A stretch of DNA of 64,000 nt from CAYXWM01 sp964468805 (GCA_964468805.1 CAYXWM010000005.1:11263-75262), one strand, 5' to 3'. Positions 40,766 to 49,459 are shown, counted from the stretch's first letter. Notes: a model not told the origin generated them from the letters alone. A program made the numbers and translations.

Positions 40766-42640
40766 TCAGATATTAAGACCGGCACGTTTTTCGTTAATAA
40801 TACCTTCTAAGATTTCCGCAGATTTTTTAACGTCGGTTTCAACGATAAGCTGTCCGCCGGTTAACTCTTTCATTTTGTTGGTAACAACATCAAGAGTTAC
40901 GGGGCTACCTGTAACGAAGGGCGGTAATCCCAAGTGTACCGGCAAACCGAGAGCAAGACCAAAGCAACCGTCTGCAAGAGCTTGTTCTTCCAACCATTGA
41001 GGAGCGGAAAGAACCAGAGGTAATTGAGGAATATCAACGCCCAATGTTTCGGCGATTTCGCCGGCTACGATTTCAAGACGACCGATAGCAAGGCAGGGGC
41101 CGAAGTTAAGCACCGGCGGGATTCCTAATTTTTTGCAGATTGCTTTCAATTTGGGACCTGCAAGTTCGGCAGCTTCCGGAGACATTAATCCGCAGTTTTC
41201 CAAACCGCCCGAAGAACAGCCGGCAGAAAGTACGATTATGTCGCGTGCAATCAATTCTTTTGTCAATTCAACAGTAAACACGTCATGACCGAGAGCAGTT
41301 AAGTTAGAGCAGCCTACAACGCCTGCAACACCTTTGATTTCGCCGGATACTATCAAGTCAATAAGGGGTTTCCAGCTTCCGCCCAGGAATTCTTTAAGTG
41401 AACCTTCGCTTACGCCGGTAATGGTGGTGCTGTTACCGTGTTCGGGAAGAAGATTTAATTCAACTTTGGGACGGCGGTTTTTGTATGCATCAACTATGCG
41501 ATTAATAATTTTATCGCTGATAGTTTCTTTGTTTTCGTAATCAAAGGGAATATATTCTGCATTTGCTTTTTTGGCAACATCGTCAAGACAGATTTGTTGA
41601 ATCATGAGACGTTCGCAAATAGGTTCGATACCGGGCAGAGTGCAGTTAAATTCGGAAAGAACCGCATCAATTGCACCTGTGGAAAGAACAGCTTCGCTGG
41701 TGTAGTTATTGCCGGCATGACCGTCGAAAATTTCGGTGTAATGATCACCACGTAATTGAAGGTCTTGACCTACGCAAGTACAACCTACCAGTTTAAAGCC
41801 TTTTGCACCTACTGCTTGTGCTTTTGCGACAACGTCCGGTTGGGTAAGGCGGTTTTGCAAATCAACGAAGATAGAGTGTTGGTGACCTGTAATCATAATG
41901 TTGATATAATCGGGGTTGATAACTCTCAAACCTACAGGTGCCATACGGATTTCCGGTTGGCCCAACATAACGTCGTTAAGGAGATTTGTTAAAGTCAATC
42001 CGTAAATTCCGGTAGAAATACCCAGTTTTAAGCAGTCTAACAACATACTTACAGGGTCGGAACTTAAGTTTGTGGAAGTTTTTACAACTCCCGAAACTAT
42101 TTCGGATTTGGCTCCTCCGGGTAGTATGCCCAGCTCTGCCCAGCGTTTATACCTTGGGCCGTAAGCTACCTTTTCGGTTAATTCCATTTTGTCGTATTCG
42201 CTTTTGTATAAGTCGTCAAGTACTGCTTGAGCTACCGCAGCAGCACGTTCATGCATATCGTCTTTATGTATTCCAAACATATCTGCAAGTTTGTTTAAAG
42301 CTTTTTCGCTCTTGATTTCATGCTTGGCCAAAGCAGCTGCTTTTAAGTTGCGAGCTGTAGTTTCAACAACGTGGATGTAGCATCCGGAACCGGCGGCTAC
42401 GGAACGAAGGAAGTTACGAGTTACGATAGTATCAGCGTTGGCACCGCAAACGCCGTTTTGTCCGTCGGGAGTAATACGGCAAGGACCGTTGGAACATAAG
42501 CGGCAGCAAACACCTTTTAATCCGAAACCGCATTTTGTGGATTGTTTAGCTACACGATGATGAGCTACTTCATGATCAAATGTACAAATAAAATCGTTTA
42601 AAGCTTTATCCGCATTTGCACATACTTTGCATTGAGACAT
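40766..42640 (-). CDS. cooS: Anaerobic (Ni,Fe) carbon monoxide dehydrogenase catalytic subunit, divergent
   Basis: 624 residues. The N-terminal D/B-cluster cysteines are clear (CGFGLKGVCCRLCSNGPCRI). C-cluster ligand positions are visible in GCTCVG, FNCTLPG, VVGCSN, AGCSSGG and FGPC. Two active-site features differ from well-studied enzymes. The residue 37 after the last C-cluster Cys, the catalytic Lys (563 in C. hydrogenoformans CODH-II), is Gln (LEEQALADG). The histidine-rich proton channel segment after VAAG reads SGCYIHVVE. So the fold and clusters are probably intact, while CO oxidation efficiency is uncertain. The ATG at 42640 follows AGGAGG by 7 bases. First gene of the cluster. Confidence 0.9.
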   Translation of the reverse strand: MSQCKVCANADKALNDFICTFDHEVAHHRVAKQSTKCGFGLKGVCCRLCSNGPCRITPDGQNGVCGANADTIVTRNFLRSVAAGSGCYIHVVETTARNLKAAALAKHEIKSEKALNKLADMFGIHKDDMHERAAAVAQAVLDDLYKSEYDKMELTEKVAYGPRYKRWAELGILPGGAKSEIVSGVVKTSTNLSSDPVSMLLDCLKLGISTGIYGLTLTNLLNDVMLGQPEIRMAPVGLRVINPDYINIMITGHQHSIFVDLQNRLTQPDVVAKAQAVGAKGFKLVGCTCVGQDLQLRGDHYTEIFDGHAGNNYTSEAVLSTGAIDAVLSEFNCTLPGIEPICERLMIQQICLDDVAKKANAEYIPFDYENKETISDKIINRIVDAYKNRRPKVELNLLPEHGNSTTITGVSEGSLKEFLGGSWKPLIDLIVSGEIKGVAGVVGCSNLTALGHDVFTVELTKELIARDIIVLSAGCSSGGLENCGLMSPEAAELAGPKLKAICKKLGIPPVLNFGPCLAIGRLEIVAGEIAETLGVDIPQLPLVLSAPQWLEEQALADGCFGLALGLPVHLGLPPFVTGSPVTLDVVTNKMKELTGGQLIVETDVKKSAEILEGIINEKRAGLNI

Positions 42641-43213
42641 ATACATTCCTCCTATATAGAAAAGATTGTTAAAGATTCCAAAATGTCAGTAATGTTTGTT
42701 TTTTAATTAACGGAATCTGTCAAATCATACCAATCCTCTAGTGCTTATATATTTGCATAGTCGTGAATGAGCAGAAACCGCTGTTAGCGAACTTACAAGA
42801 AATAGGCAAATATTTTACATAGTTAAGGACAGGTATCAGTACTCCGAAATTCAGAGTTTTAATCTTAAAAATATTGTAGCACAGTCTTTGAAAAATTTCA
42901 AGTGGCAAAAGATAATAATTACTTATTGATAACAAATCTCATATATTATGTATTTTATATAATTTGTAGTTATATGTCAACATTTATTTATATTTTTTTA
43001 AAACTGTAGTTTTTTGAATCTTTAAATATCGAATAATTTAATACGATTGTAATTTACATATGTCCATAAATATAATACAATATTAAGATACAAAGGTTCA
43101 TCCTCTGATTGTAAAAATACGGTAAATTCTACGGTTTGCTTTGATTTTTTTATCGTTAGTTTTGCGGATGCTATTAAAAAACATGATATTTTCGATTTTT
43201 TTACGATATTTGC
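42641..43213. other. Intergenic region between cooS and the HU gene
   Basis: About 570 AT-rich bases. Minus-strand TTGACA at about 42712-42717 has no convincing -10 partner. Short open frames at 42738-42935 and 43022-43228 have low-complexity products and no ribosome binding site, so I do not call them genes. Confidence 0.5.
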
Positions 43214-43242
43214 TTGACAAATACCCAATAAAAGATTATAAA
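43214..43242 (+). promoter_or_regulatory. Promoter of the HU gene
   Basis: TTGACA (43214-43219), 17-base spacer, TATAAA (43237-43242). About 140 bases of leader. Confidence 0.7.
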
Positions 43243-43383
43243 TATACTTGAAATGCTAATCCGCAAAAATTAGTTTTTATGCCGTATATATCTAATTCAT
43301 TGACTTTATTATATATACTTGTGCTCGAAAATGAATTAGTATTTTTTTTAAAAATATAATTGTATTTTCTAGGAGGAATTAAA

Positions 43384-43662
43384 ATGAACAAAAGTGAACT
43401 TATAGCTGCTTTGGCGGCAAAGAGTGAACTTAGCAAAAAGGATTCTGAAAAAGCTTTGAAAGCTTTTGAAGAAGTTGTTACCGAAGAATTGGCAAAAGGC
43501 GGAAAAGTTCAAATCGTTGGCTTCGGTATTTTTGATGTAACTGACAGAGCTGCCAGAGAAGGTCGCAATCCTCATACCGGCGAACCTATGCCCATACCGG
43601 CATCCAAAGCTCCTCGCTTCAAAGTAGGTAAAGCTCTGAGAGACGCTGTTAACGGCAGATAA
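43384..43662 (+). CDS. hup: DNA-binding protein HU
   Basis: 92 residues: MNKSELIAALAAKSELSKKD helix-turn-helix dimer region and the DNA-binding arm GRNPHTGEPMPIPASKAPRF, ending FKVGKALRDAV. It is a small nucleoid protein that bends and protects DNA. The ATG at 43384 follows AGGAGG; an upstream in-frame ATG overlaps the -10 to leader region without a ribosome binding site. The pairing with rqcP downstream is the usual order in Bacillota. Confidence 0.96.
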   Translation: MNKSELIAALAAKSELSKKDSEKALKAFEEVVTEELAKGGKVQIVGFGIFDVTDRAAREGRNPHTGEPMPIPASKAPRFKVGKALRDAVNGR

Positions 43663-43726
43663 CAACAATATAGCTTTTCCTTGTTTCGTTTTTTCCGAAA
43701 GGAAACTTTACAAACTTAAAAGAAAC

Positions 43727-43788
43727 AGCCTATCCCAATTAAATACTTCTTCCGCATACGGAAACAAGAATTTAAGGGATAGGCTTTT
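43727..43788 (+). terminator. Terminator of the HU gene
   Basis: Outer stem AGCCTATCCC/GGGATAGGCT encloses an inner hairpin (TTCCGCATACGGAA). It is followed by TTTTAAT. Confidence 0.75.
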
Positions 43789-43907
43789 AATAATTGTACA
43801 TATATAAATATACGCGAATGTAGCGAAAGGTTTAATCCTTTCTTACTATATAAATAACGATTAATACACAGAATTATTACGGTACCGGATACGATTTCGG
43901 AGGAAAT

Positions 43908-44147
43908 ATGAGATTAGACAAATTTTTGAAAGTTTCACGCTTAATAAAACGTCGTACAATAGCAAACGAGGCCTGCGACGCCGGCAGAGTAACAGTAAAT
44001 GATAAAGTCGCCAAGGCAGGGCTCCTTGTAAAAGAAGGCGACGTTATCGAAATAAAATTCGGCTCAAACATTACAAAAGTGCAGATACTTTCCGTTAAGG
44101 AACAAGTTAAAAAGCAAGAAGCGGCTGAAATGTATAAAAGTTTATAG
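43908..44147 (+). CDS. rqcP: S4-domain RNA-binding protein RqcP (YabO/Hsp15 type)
   Basis: 79 residues, nearly all one S4 domain: MRLDKFLKVSRLIKRRTIAN, then GRVTVNDKVAKAGLLVKEGD. RqcP binds 50S ribosomal subunits blocked by peptidyl-tRNA and helps RqcH add alanine tails in ribosome quality control. Start ATG after CGGAGG. Convergent with the ChrA-like gene. Confidence 0.9.
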   Translation: MRLDKFLKVSRLIKRRTIANEACDAGRVTVNDKVAKAGLLVKEGDVIEIKFGSNITKVQILSVKEQVKKQEAAEMYKSL

Positions 44148-44151
44148 GAAT

Positions 44152-44178
44152 AAAAAAACAACCCGACGAATCGGATTG
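44152..44178 (-). terminator. Terminator of the ChrA-like gene
   Basis: Minus strand: CAATCCGA TTCG TCGGGTTG followed by seven T, starting right after the stop codon. Confidence 0.8.
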
Positions 44179-44179
44179 A

Positions 44180-44713
44180 TTATGCTTTGCATCTTTTTAT
44201 CAATATTCCCAAGACAGCCGCAGCTACAACGGGTATTATGGGGGATATATTGAAAATAATCAACAGAACCAAGGTTGTTAAAAAAATAACCATGCACTTA
44301 ACGTCAACAATTGCAGATTTCCATAGTTTTATTGTAGCGTTAATAATAAGCACAGCTACAGCAATGCGAACTCCGTTAAAGGCGTATTTGACCGCTTCGA
44401 ATTGCATAAAGCTGTTAAAAAACATAGCCACAAAAATAATAATTACTATAGAGGGAAAAATTATACCCAACGCCGCAAATATCAGACCGCTCCTACCCCT
44501 TATCTTATTTCCTATAAACATGGCAGTATTAACGGCTATTATTCCCGGTATACATTGACTGAGAGCAAAAAAGTCCATGACTTCTTGCTCAGTAATCCAA
44601 TTGCGTTTTTCTACCAAGTCCTTTTGAATTAGAGGTAGCATACTGTAACCGCCACCGAAAGTTAGAACTCCTATTTTGGTAAATGCCAGAAAAATGACAA
44701 ACAACTCTCTCAA
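44180..44713 (-). CDS. Half-size chromate transporter family protein (single ChrA domain)
   Basis: 177 residues, one ChrA domain: FGGGYSMLPLIQKDLVEKRNW at the N-terminus, SQCIPGIIAVNTAMFIG, then four to five helices. Short ChrA proteins normally come as an adjacent pair that forms one transporter; here the second half is absent. The family moves chromate or another anion, and in many species the natural substrate is unknown. Start TTG with GGAG 5-6 bases upstream. Confidence 0.83.
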   Translation of the reverse strand: MRELFVIFLAFTKIGVLTFGGGYSMLPLIQKDLVEKRNWITEQEVMDFFALSQCIPGIIAVNTAMFIGNKIRGRSGLIFAALGIIFPSIVIIIFVAMFFNSFMQFEAVKYAFNGVRIAVAVLIINATIKLWKSAIVDVKCMVIFLTTLVLLIIFNISPIIPVVAAAVLGILIKRCKA

Positions 44714-44938
44714 AATTACTCCTCGACTCCTTTTCCGGCCACACCGAAAATCAATTGTAAATTCCTTATTAATTATGAAATAGTTTTATCACTTGATTAT
44801 AAAAATGTCAATAAAAACTTTAACAATGTTCTGCAAATGCAGAATTTATTTTATTTAAGGAAAAAATATCTATTATAATTTCGAATATTTCCAAGAGACT
44901 TAATAAAACAAATTTATATATAAGAAATGAAGGTTATT

Positions 44939-45733
44939 ATGAAAATTGTAGACTTTCACGCACATATTTTTCCGCAAAAAGTTGAACCTCAGGCAGTTGA
45001 CTTTTTAAGCAATTATTATAGTATGCCCATAACACACAGTGCAGTTTTTGATAAGCTTATGGAAAGTGCAGCGGAAATTAACGTAGATAAGATAGTAATA
45101 CATTCCACTGCAACAAAGCCTTCGCAAGTTGAAAGTATTAATAACTTTATTGCAAGTAAATTGGGCGACAGCAGAGTTGTGGGTTTCGGCACCTTACATC
45201 CTGATTATCCTGACATTGAAAATGAAATTGACAGAATAAAAAGCCTGGGTCTTAGGGGCATAAAATTTCACTCCGATTTTCAGGACTTTGATATAGACAG
45301 CAAGCGGATGCACAGAATTTACTCTTATGTGGACAAGTCTCTTCCTATATTAATGCATTTGGGCGACGAGGTAAGGGACAGTTCATCTCCCATACGTCTT
45401 GCCAACGTAATGGACGAATTTCCCAATATCACTTTTATCGGAGCACATCTTGGGGGTTATCTCCGCTGGCATGAAGCGGAAAAGTGTTTGTTTGGCAGAG
45501 ATGTTTATTTGGATACCTCCAGTGCCGTTCGTTGTATGGACAAAAAATTGGCGGAACATATAATAAAAAGTCACGGTGTAGATAGGATATTGTTCGGAAC
45601 GGACTACCCCTTGGCAGGTCACAAAGAAGAACTGGAGCTGTTCCTCAGTCTTGATTTAACACCGGAGGAACAAGAAAAAATACTTTGGAAAAATGCCTAT
45701 AAATTATTGTTTCCGGAACAATTAGTTGATTAA
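44939..45733 (+). CDS. Amidohydrolase family protein (metal-dependent TIM barrel)
   Basis: 264 residues of the amidohydrolase-2 type: metal-binding VDFHAHIF at the N-terminus, GIKFHSDFQDF, LMHLGDE, FIGAHLGGYLRWHEAE and FGTDYPLAG near the C-terminus with the active-site Asp. Members hydrolyse or decarboxylate small ring or amide compounds; the substrate cannot be predicted. The ATG at 44939 with AAGG upstream is preferred over an ATG at 44927. It is monocistronic. Confidence 0.87.
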   Translation: MKIVDFHAHIFPQKVEPQAVDFLSNYYSMPITHSAVFDKLMESAAEINVDKIVIHSTATKPSQVESINNFIASKLGDSRVVGFGTLHPDYPDIENEIDRIKSLGLRGIKFHSDFQDFDIDSKRMHRIYSYVDKSLPILMHLGDEVRDSSSPIRLANVMDEFPNITFIGAHLGGYLRWHEAEKCLFGRDVYLDTSSAVRCMDKKLAEHIIKSHGVDRILFGTDYPLAGHKEELELFLSLDLTPEEQEKILWKNAYKLLFPEQLVD

Positions 45734-45756
45734 GAAATTCATTATAAGATAATTGC

Positions 45757-45803
45757 AAAAGACCGGGGTAGCTATTCAAGAAAAGTTACCCTCGGTCTTT
45801 TTG
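45757..45803 (+). terminator. Terminator of the amidohydrolase gene
   Basis: A long stem AAAAGACCG...CGGTCTTTTT with inner GGTAGCT/AGTTACC pairing, then a T-run. Confidence 0.82.
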
Positions 45804-45816
45804 ATTAAGAAGAGTT

Positions 45817-45920
45817 ATACTGATTCCTTTTTAAACAGAGGACAAAAATAATTGAATTTTTTCCAACGGTTCAAGGAAAAAACAATTATTATTGTCCTTC
45901 AACTTAAAAGGAATTAGTAT
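45817..45920 (+). repeat. Family B palindromic element, copy 4
   Basis: 104 bp with ends ATACTGATTCC and GGAATTAGTAT and arms GGACAAAAATAATTG and CAATTATTATTGTCC. It lies between the amidohydrolase terminator and the 3' end of thiI. Confidence 0.85.
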
Positions 45921-45933
45921 ATATCTTTTTAAA

Positions 45934-47103
45934 TTATGAAATCTGCAATATTTCTATATTTTTTATTGCAGTTTCAACCAGTTCATCAATATCCTCCAGC
46001 TGACTGTGAATACTTTGAATTATTGAAGCCTTTGGTTTGGTTTCCGGGTGTTTCGGAATAAAGTTGGTACAGCAATCCTCATACGGTCTTATTGAAATTT
46101 CATATGTATCGATAGATTTTGCTATGTTTACTATTTCCAATTTATCCAATCCGCAGAGGGGTCTCATGACCGGAATGGTTACTGCTGTATCTATGGCATA
46201 AATTCCCGGAACTGTCTGACTTGCAACCTGCCCTATGGAGTCACCGGTAATCAGGCATTGGCAATTTTCCTTTTCGGCTATCTTTTCAGCTATAGTTAGC
46301 ATAACTCTCTTTTGCAAAATTACATACTTTTCCGGCGGAACGCTTTTGTTTAAATAGAGCTGTATGTCCGTAAAAGGAACTATACTAAGGGAAATATTTC
46401 CCGTAAACGCGGAAAGTCGTTTAGCCAAATCTATTGCCTTTTCTTTGGCACGCTCCGATGTATAGGGCGGTGAATGAAAATAAACAGCCGAAACGGCAAC
46501 CCCGCGTTTTGCCATAAGATAACCGGCAACAGGACTGTCCAATCCTCCGGATAACAACAATAACCCCTTACCGCTGCATCCCTCAGGTAAGCCTCCGGGT
46601 CCTTTAAAACTTTCCGTATATATGTAGGCATTGTTTCGCAATTCCACTTGCAGCAATAAAGTTGGGTTATGTAAATCCACCTTGCCGTTATCAACCCCGT
46701 GGATTATGTATCCTCCAACCAAAGCCGAAACTTCATTAGAAGTCAAGGGATAGCGTTTGTCTGCACGCCGAGTTTCCACTCTTATAGTAAAGGGCGAATT
46801 ACCCAATTGTTTTTTTACCAGATCCAATGCAACAACTTGCAAATTAGATATATTTAAATCTTCAGTCATTATGCAAGGGCAAATTCCCACTATACCCAAA
46901 ACCGTCTGCAACTTTGGGACAACCCGGTCATAATCAAATTTTTCATTGTAGCACTCGATTAATAATCTGCCCTGCTCTCTGGTTACCTTATAACCGTCAC
47001 CTATCTTTGTTAAAATCCTGTCCATCAGTCTGCGTTCAAAAAGATGACGATTTTTTCCACGCAATGCAATTTCTCCGTACTTCACCAATAATACTTCTTT
47101 CAA
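45934..47103 (-). CDS. thiI: tRNA 4-thiouridine sulfurtransferase ThiI
   Basis: 389 residues: N-terminal ferredoxin-like/THUMP region (VKYGEIALRGKNRHLFERRL), then the PP-loop LLLLSGGLDSPVAGYLMAKRG and ITGDSIGQVASQT. It adenylates U8 of tRNA for sulfur transfer, and can also feed sulfur to thiazole synthesis. It lacks the C-terminal rhodanese domain, as usual in Bacillota. The start is TTG at 47103, with AAGGAG 8 bases upstream. The leader holds four 15-bp repeats. Confidence 0.95.
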   Translation of the reverse strand: MKEVLLVKYGEIALRGKNRHLFERRLMDRILTKIGDGYKVTREQGRLLIECYNEKFDYDRVVPKLQTVLGIVGICPCIMTEDLNISNLQVVALDLVKKQLGNSPFTIRVETRRADKRYPLTSNEVSALVGGYIIHGVDNGKVDLHNPTLLLQVELRNNAYIYTESFKGPGGLPEGCSGKGLLLLSGGLDSPVAGYLMAKRGVAVSAVYFHSPPYTSERAKEKAIDLAKRLSAFTGNISLSIVPFTDIQLYLNKSVPPEKYVILQKRVMLTIAEKIAEKENCQCLITGDSIGQVASQTVPGIYAIDTAVTIPVMRPLCGLDKLEIVNIAKSIDTYEISIRPYEDCCTNFIPKHPETKPKASIIQSIHSQLEDIDELVETAIKNIEILQIS

Positions 47104-47117
47104 AATTCCGTCTCCTT

Positions 47118-47177
47118 CTGTATATGATTGTTCTATATATGATTACTCTATATTTAATTGCTCTATATCCGATACGG
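47118..47177. repeat. Four imperfect 15-bp tandem repeats in the thiI leader
   Basis: The units begin CTGTATATGATTGTT, CTATATATGATTACT, CTATATTTAATTGCT, CTATATCCGATACGG. They lie between the thiI promoter and start codon. Confidence 0.7.
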
Positions 47178-47187
47178 TAAGTATAAT

Positions 47188-47216
47188 ACTATACCCAAAA
47201 ACTAAGATTCTGTCAA
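47188..47216 (-). promoter_or_regulatory. Promoter of thiI
   Basis: Minus strand: TTGACA (47216-47211), 17-base spacer, TATAGT (47193-47188). Confidence 0.75.
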
Positions 47217-47759
47217 TCCGAATGAAATAAGGATGTTTTTCGGATGCCTGTGTGATTAAATAGATTAAACTTAATCTTAGGAATGTATTATTAATACAAT
47301 TCCATTGAATCTCACAGAGGCTCATTGTTTTGAGGTACGCAGTAATTATTTATGTACATTATAGACTCTTTTATCTTATTTGATATGGAAATTTTTGAAC
47401 GGAAGAACTACACATAAATATGGAGTAGAAGATATTTTGCAAATGCAAATAGTTTTGGAATAGGATAACGATTTAGCAATCCGGAAAGTTATATTTTTAT
47501 AATTATTCACAAAAGATTACTTTAACGAATAGTATTATAAGGTTTTTTACTAATAAAACACTGTATTTATAGGCTTTTTTATAATGTTATCAAAATACAG
47601 GAAAATACACCTAACCGGGTAAATTAGTCTTCTGTTTTACACAAATAATTCTGATCCAACTTATATCTAAATTGTTTCGGCAACTATATTTACATAATAA
47701 TATTATGGTTAACTAACGGAGGATTATATTCAAGAACTTAATTTTTAATATTCTAATTT
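47217..47759. other. Intergenic region without recognised genes
   Basis: About 540 AT-rich bases between the thiI promoter and the structured RNA candidate. No ORF, repeat or RNA is supported. Confidence 0.5.
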
Positions 47760-47780
47760 AAAAAGGCCGCATTGGCGGCC
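47760..47780 (-). terminator. Terminator after the structured RNA candidate
   Basis: Minus strand: GGCCGC CAAT GCGGCC followed by five T. Confidence 0.85.
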
Positions 47781-47892
47781 CGGAATTTATTTTTCGCTAT
47801 TAGCCCTTTCGGGTTGTATCAAACCACCGTAATCTCGGTAGTTGTTTAAACTTAATCTACCTTGTAAAAATACAAGGCGAAAACCTTTGCAA
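47760..47892 (-). ncRNA. Candidate structured RNA with four-way junction, downstream of the SOD gene
   Basis: On the minus strand UUUUCGC (47883-47877) can pair with GCGAAAA (47797-47791) and closes three hairpins. P2 is CCUUGU/ACAAGG (47877-47872 with 47865-47860). P3 is ACUACCG/CGGUGGU (47842-47836 with 47829-47823, G-U included). P4 is CCC-GAAA-GGG (47813-47804). A strong terminator follows. P1 and P2 share one base, so one of them is a pair shorter. It begins about 45 bases after the SOD stop. It could be a free small RNA, a 3' UTR product, or an unrecognised riboswitch-like fold without a gene after it. Confidence 0.5.
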
Positions 47893-47934
47893 ATCAATTA
47901 TTTAGGTTCCACTTTTTCAGCAATTATTCTGTTA

Positions 47935-48570
47935 CTACTCTGCTGCATAGCAAGCATTATAATTTTCAAGTGCTTTATCAAAGTCCACGACGTTGAACCA
48001 ATCATCTATATAATCCGCACGTTTGTTGTAATGCTTTAGATAATAAGCATGTTCCCAAACGTCTATGGTCATTACGGGACAAGCATCCAGGGTTAAGGGA
48101 GTGTCTTGGTTGGCGGTAGTTATTATTCTTAATTGATTATCCTTATCTACAACAAGCCAAGCATAACCTGAACCGAAAACGGCCAAGGCTTGTTTCTTGA
48201 AGGCTTCCTTGAAATTTTCAAAATTTCCGAACACGGAATTTATGACATCGGCCAGAGCACCCGTAGGTTGGGAAGCTTTGTTTGGAGACAGGTTATTAAA
48301 ATAAAAATTATGATTATAAACGCCTCCGGCATTGTTTTTGACCTTTGTCCGAATCTCGTCCGGCAACCAGTTGGAATGGCGTATGAGTTTTTCCAAAGTC
48401 CAGCTTTGGTATTCGGGATAACCCGACAGAGCTGCGTTAAGATTGTCCACATAAGTTTGAAGATGGCGGTCGTGGTGGATTTGCATGGTTTTTGTATCTA
48501 TATACGGCTCCAACGCCGAGTAATCATATGGCAATGGCATTAACTCAAATTTGTACATATCGTAACTCAT
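47935..48570 (-). CDS. Superoxide dismutase (Fe/Mn family)
   Basis: 211 residues. Metal ligands sit in MQIHHDRH, YNHNFYF and DVWEHAYYL with the preceding Asp, and GSGYAWLV is the usual C-terminal domain segment. It converts superoxide to peroxide and oxygen. Metal preference (Fe, Mn or both) cannot be fixed by eye. The ATG follows AGGAG. The gene is not in an operon; its 3' side carries the structured RNA candidate and terminator. Confidence 0.94.
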   Translation of the reverse strand: MSYDMYKFELMPLPYDYSALEPYIDTKTMQIHHDRHLQTYVDNLNAALSGYPEYQSWTLEKLIRHSNWLPDEIRTKVKNNAGGVYNHNFYFNNLSPNKASQPTGALADVINSVFGNFENFKEAFKKQALAVFGSGYAWLVVDKDNQLRIITTANQDTPLTLDACPVMTIDVWEHAYYLKHYNKRADYIDDWFNVVDFDKALENYNACYAAE

Positions 48571-48790
48571 CGCTTTTCACTCCTATAACTCTTTCTATAT
48601 TATATTAATTGACAGTAAAATAATTGCAAACTCCGGTAAAAAAAGTAAGATAAAGTTGATGGTTTTATTATACCGTAAAAGAAGTAAAATTATTAAGGTT
48701 TTATTGCAGTTACCGGAAAATGTAAAGTAATATATTGGTTATGACGATATACATTTAAGTGTACGAAGATTAGTAAAAGAGGTGAGTTAG

Positions 48791-49459
48791 ATGGAAGTAA
48801 ACAATATTAACAATACCGTGCAAACCGGCGGCACCGTTTCAGCCAACAATACCACAGCTGCGGACAAAAGTACCACTCAAGCACAAACCCAACAAAATAC
48901 CGGAACAACCGGTACAATAAAGAACAATGCGGCTGTATATGAGTCCGGGGAAACCAAAAAGCCAAAAGATAATTATCCCGTGGACAGAAAAGAAGTTGAA
49001 CGGCTAATTAAAGAAAGCGAAAATCAAGCATCGTCCTTCAGAAGATTACTGGAAGGATTGCTTCAAAAACAAGCAAAGCGAAATGCAGTGGCCTCCGGTA
49101 GGGACGCCGCAGTTGAATACGATGACCTTCTCAACAAAGTATATAACGGTAAAGACGTTATGGTAGAAATCGACGAGGAAACTCGTTTACAAGCCAAAAA
49201 GGATATTGCTGAGGACGGTTATTACGGAGTTAAAAAGACCTCCGAGCGAATTTTGGGATTTGCCAAAGCTATCTCCGGTGGTGACCCAAAAAAAATCGAG
49301 ACTTTGCGTAATGCTGTAGAAAAGGGATTTAAAGAAGTAGAAGATATGTGGGGCGGTAAAGACAAATTGCCAAAGATCAGTTACGATACTTATGATGCTG
49401 TTATGAAGGGCTTCGATGAATGGGAAAATGCAAGTAAGCCTACCGAGCCTATTAGATAG
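48791..49459 (+). CDS. Hypothetical protein with disordered N-terminus
   Basis: 222 residues, not assigned to a family. Residues 1-60 are Asn/Thr/Gln/Gly-rich and probably disordered. Residues 65-100 (KEVERLIKESENQASSFRRL) form a likely amphipathic helix, and the rest is helical and charged (YYGVKKTSERILGFAKAISG; GFKEVEDMWGGKDKLPKIS). No signal peptide or membrane helix. The N-terminal composition resembles flagellar or secreted hook-length-type proteins, but nothing specific supports that. Start ATG after GAGGTG. It has its own terminator, shared with rimI on the other strand. Confidence 0.7.
   Translation: MEVNNINNTVQTGGTVSANNTTAADKSTTQAQTQQNTGTTGTIKNNAAVYESGETKKPKDNYPVDRKEVERLIKESENQASSFRRLLEGLLQKQAKRNAVASGRDAAVEYDDLLNKVYNGKDVMVEIDEETRLQAKKDIAEDGYYGVKKTSERILGFAKAISGGDPKKIETLRNAVEKGFKEVEDMWGGKDKLPKISYDTYDAVMKGFDEWENASKPTEPIR

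Noticed and set aside
42700..42720. TTTGACAG upstream of cooS as a CooA/FNR-type activator site
   Set aside because: The half-sites do not form the expected spaced palindrome.
42738..43228. Two short minus-strand open frames between cooS and the HU gene
   Set aside because: No ribosome binding site, AT-rich low-complexity products, no recognisable motif, and one overlaps the HU promoter.
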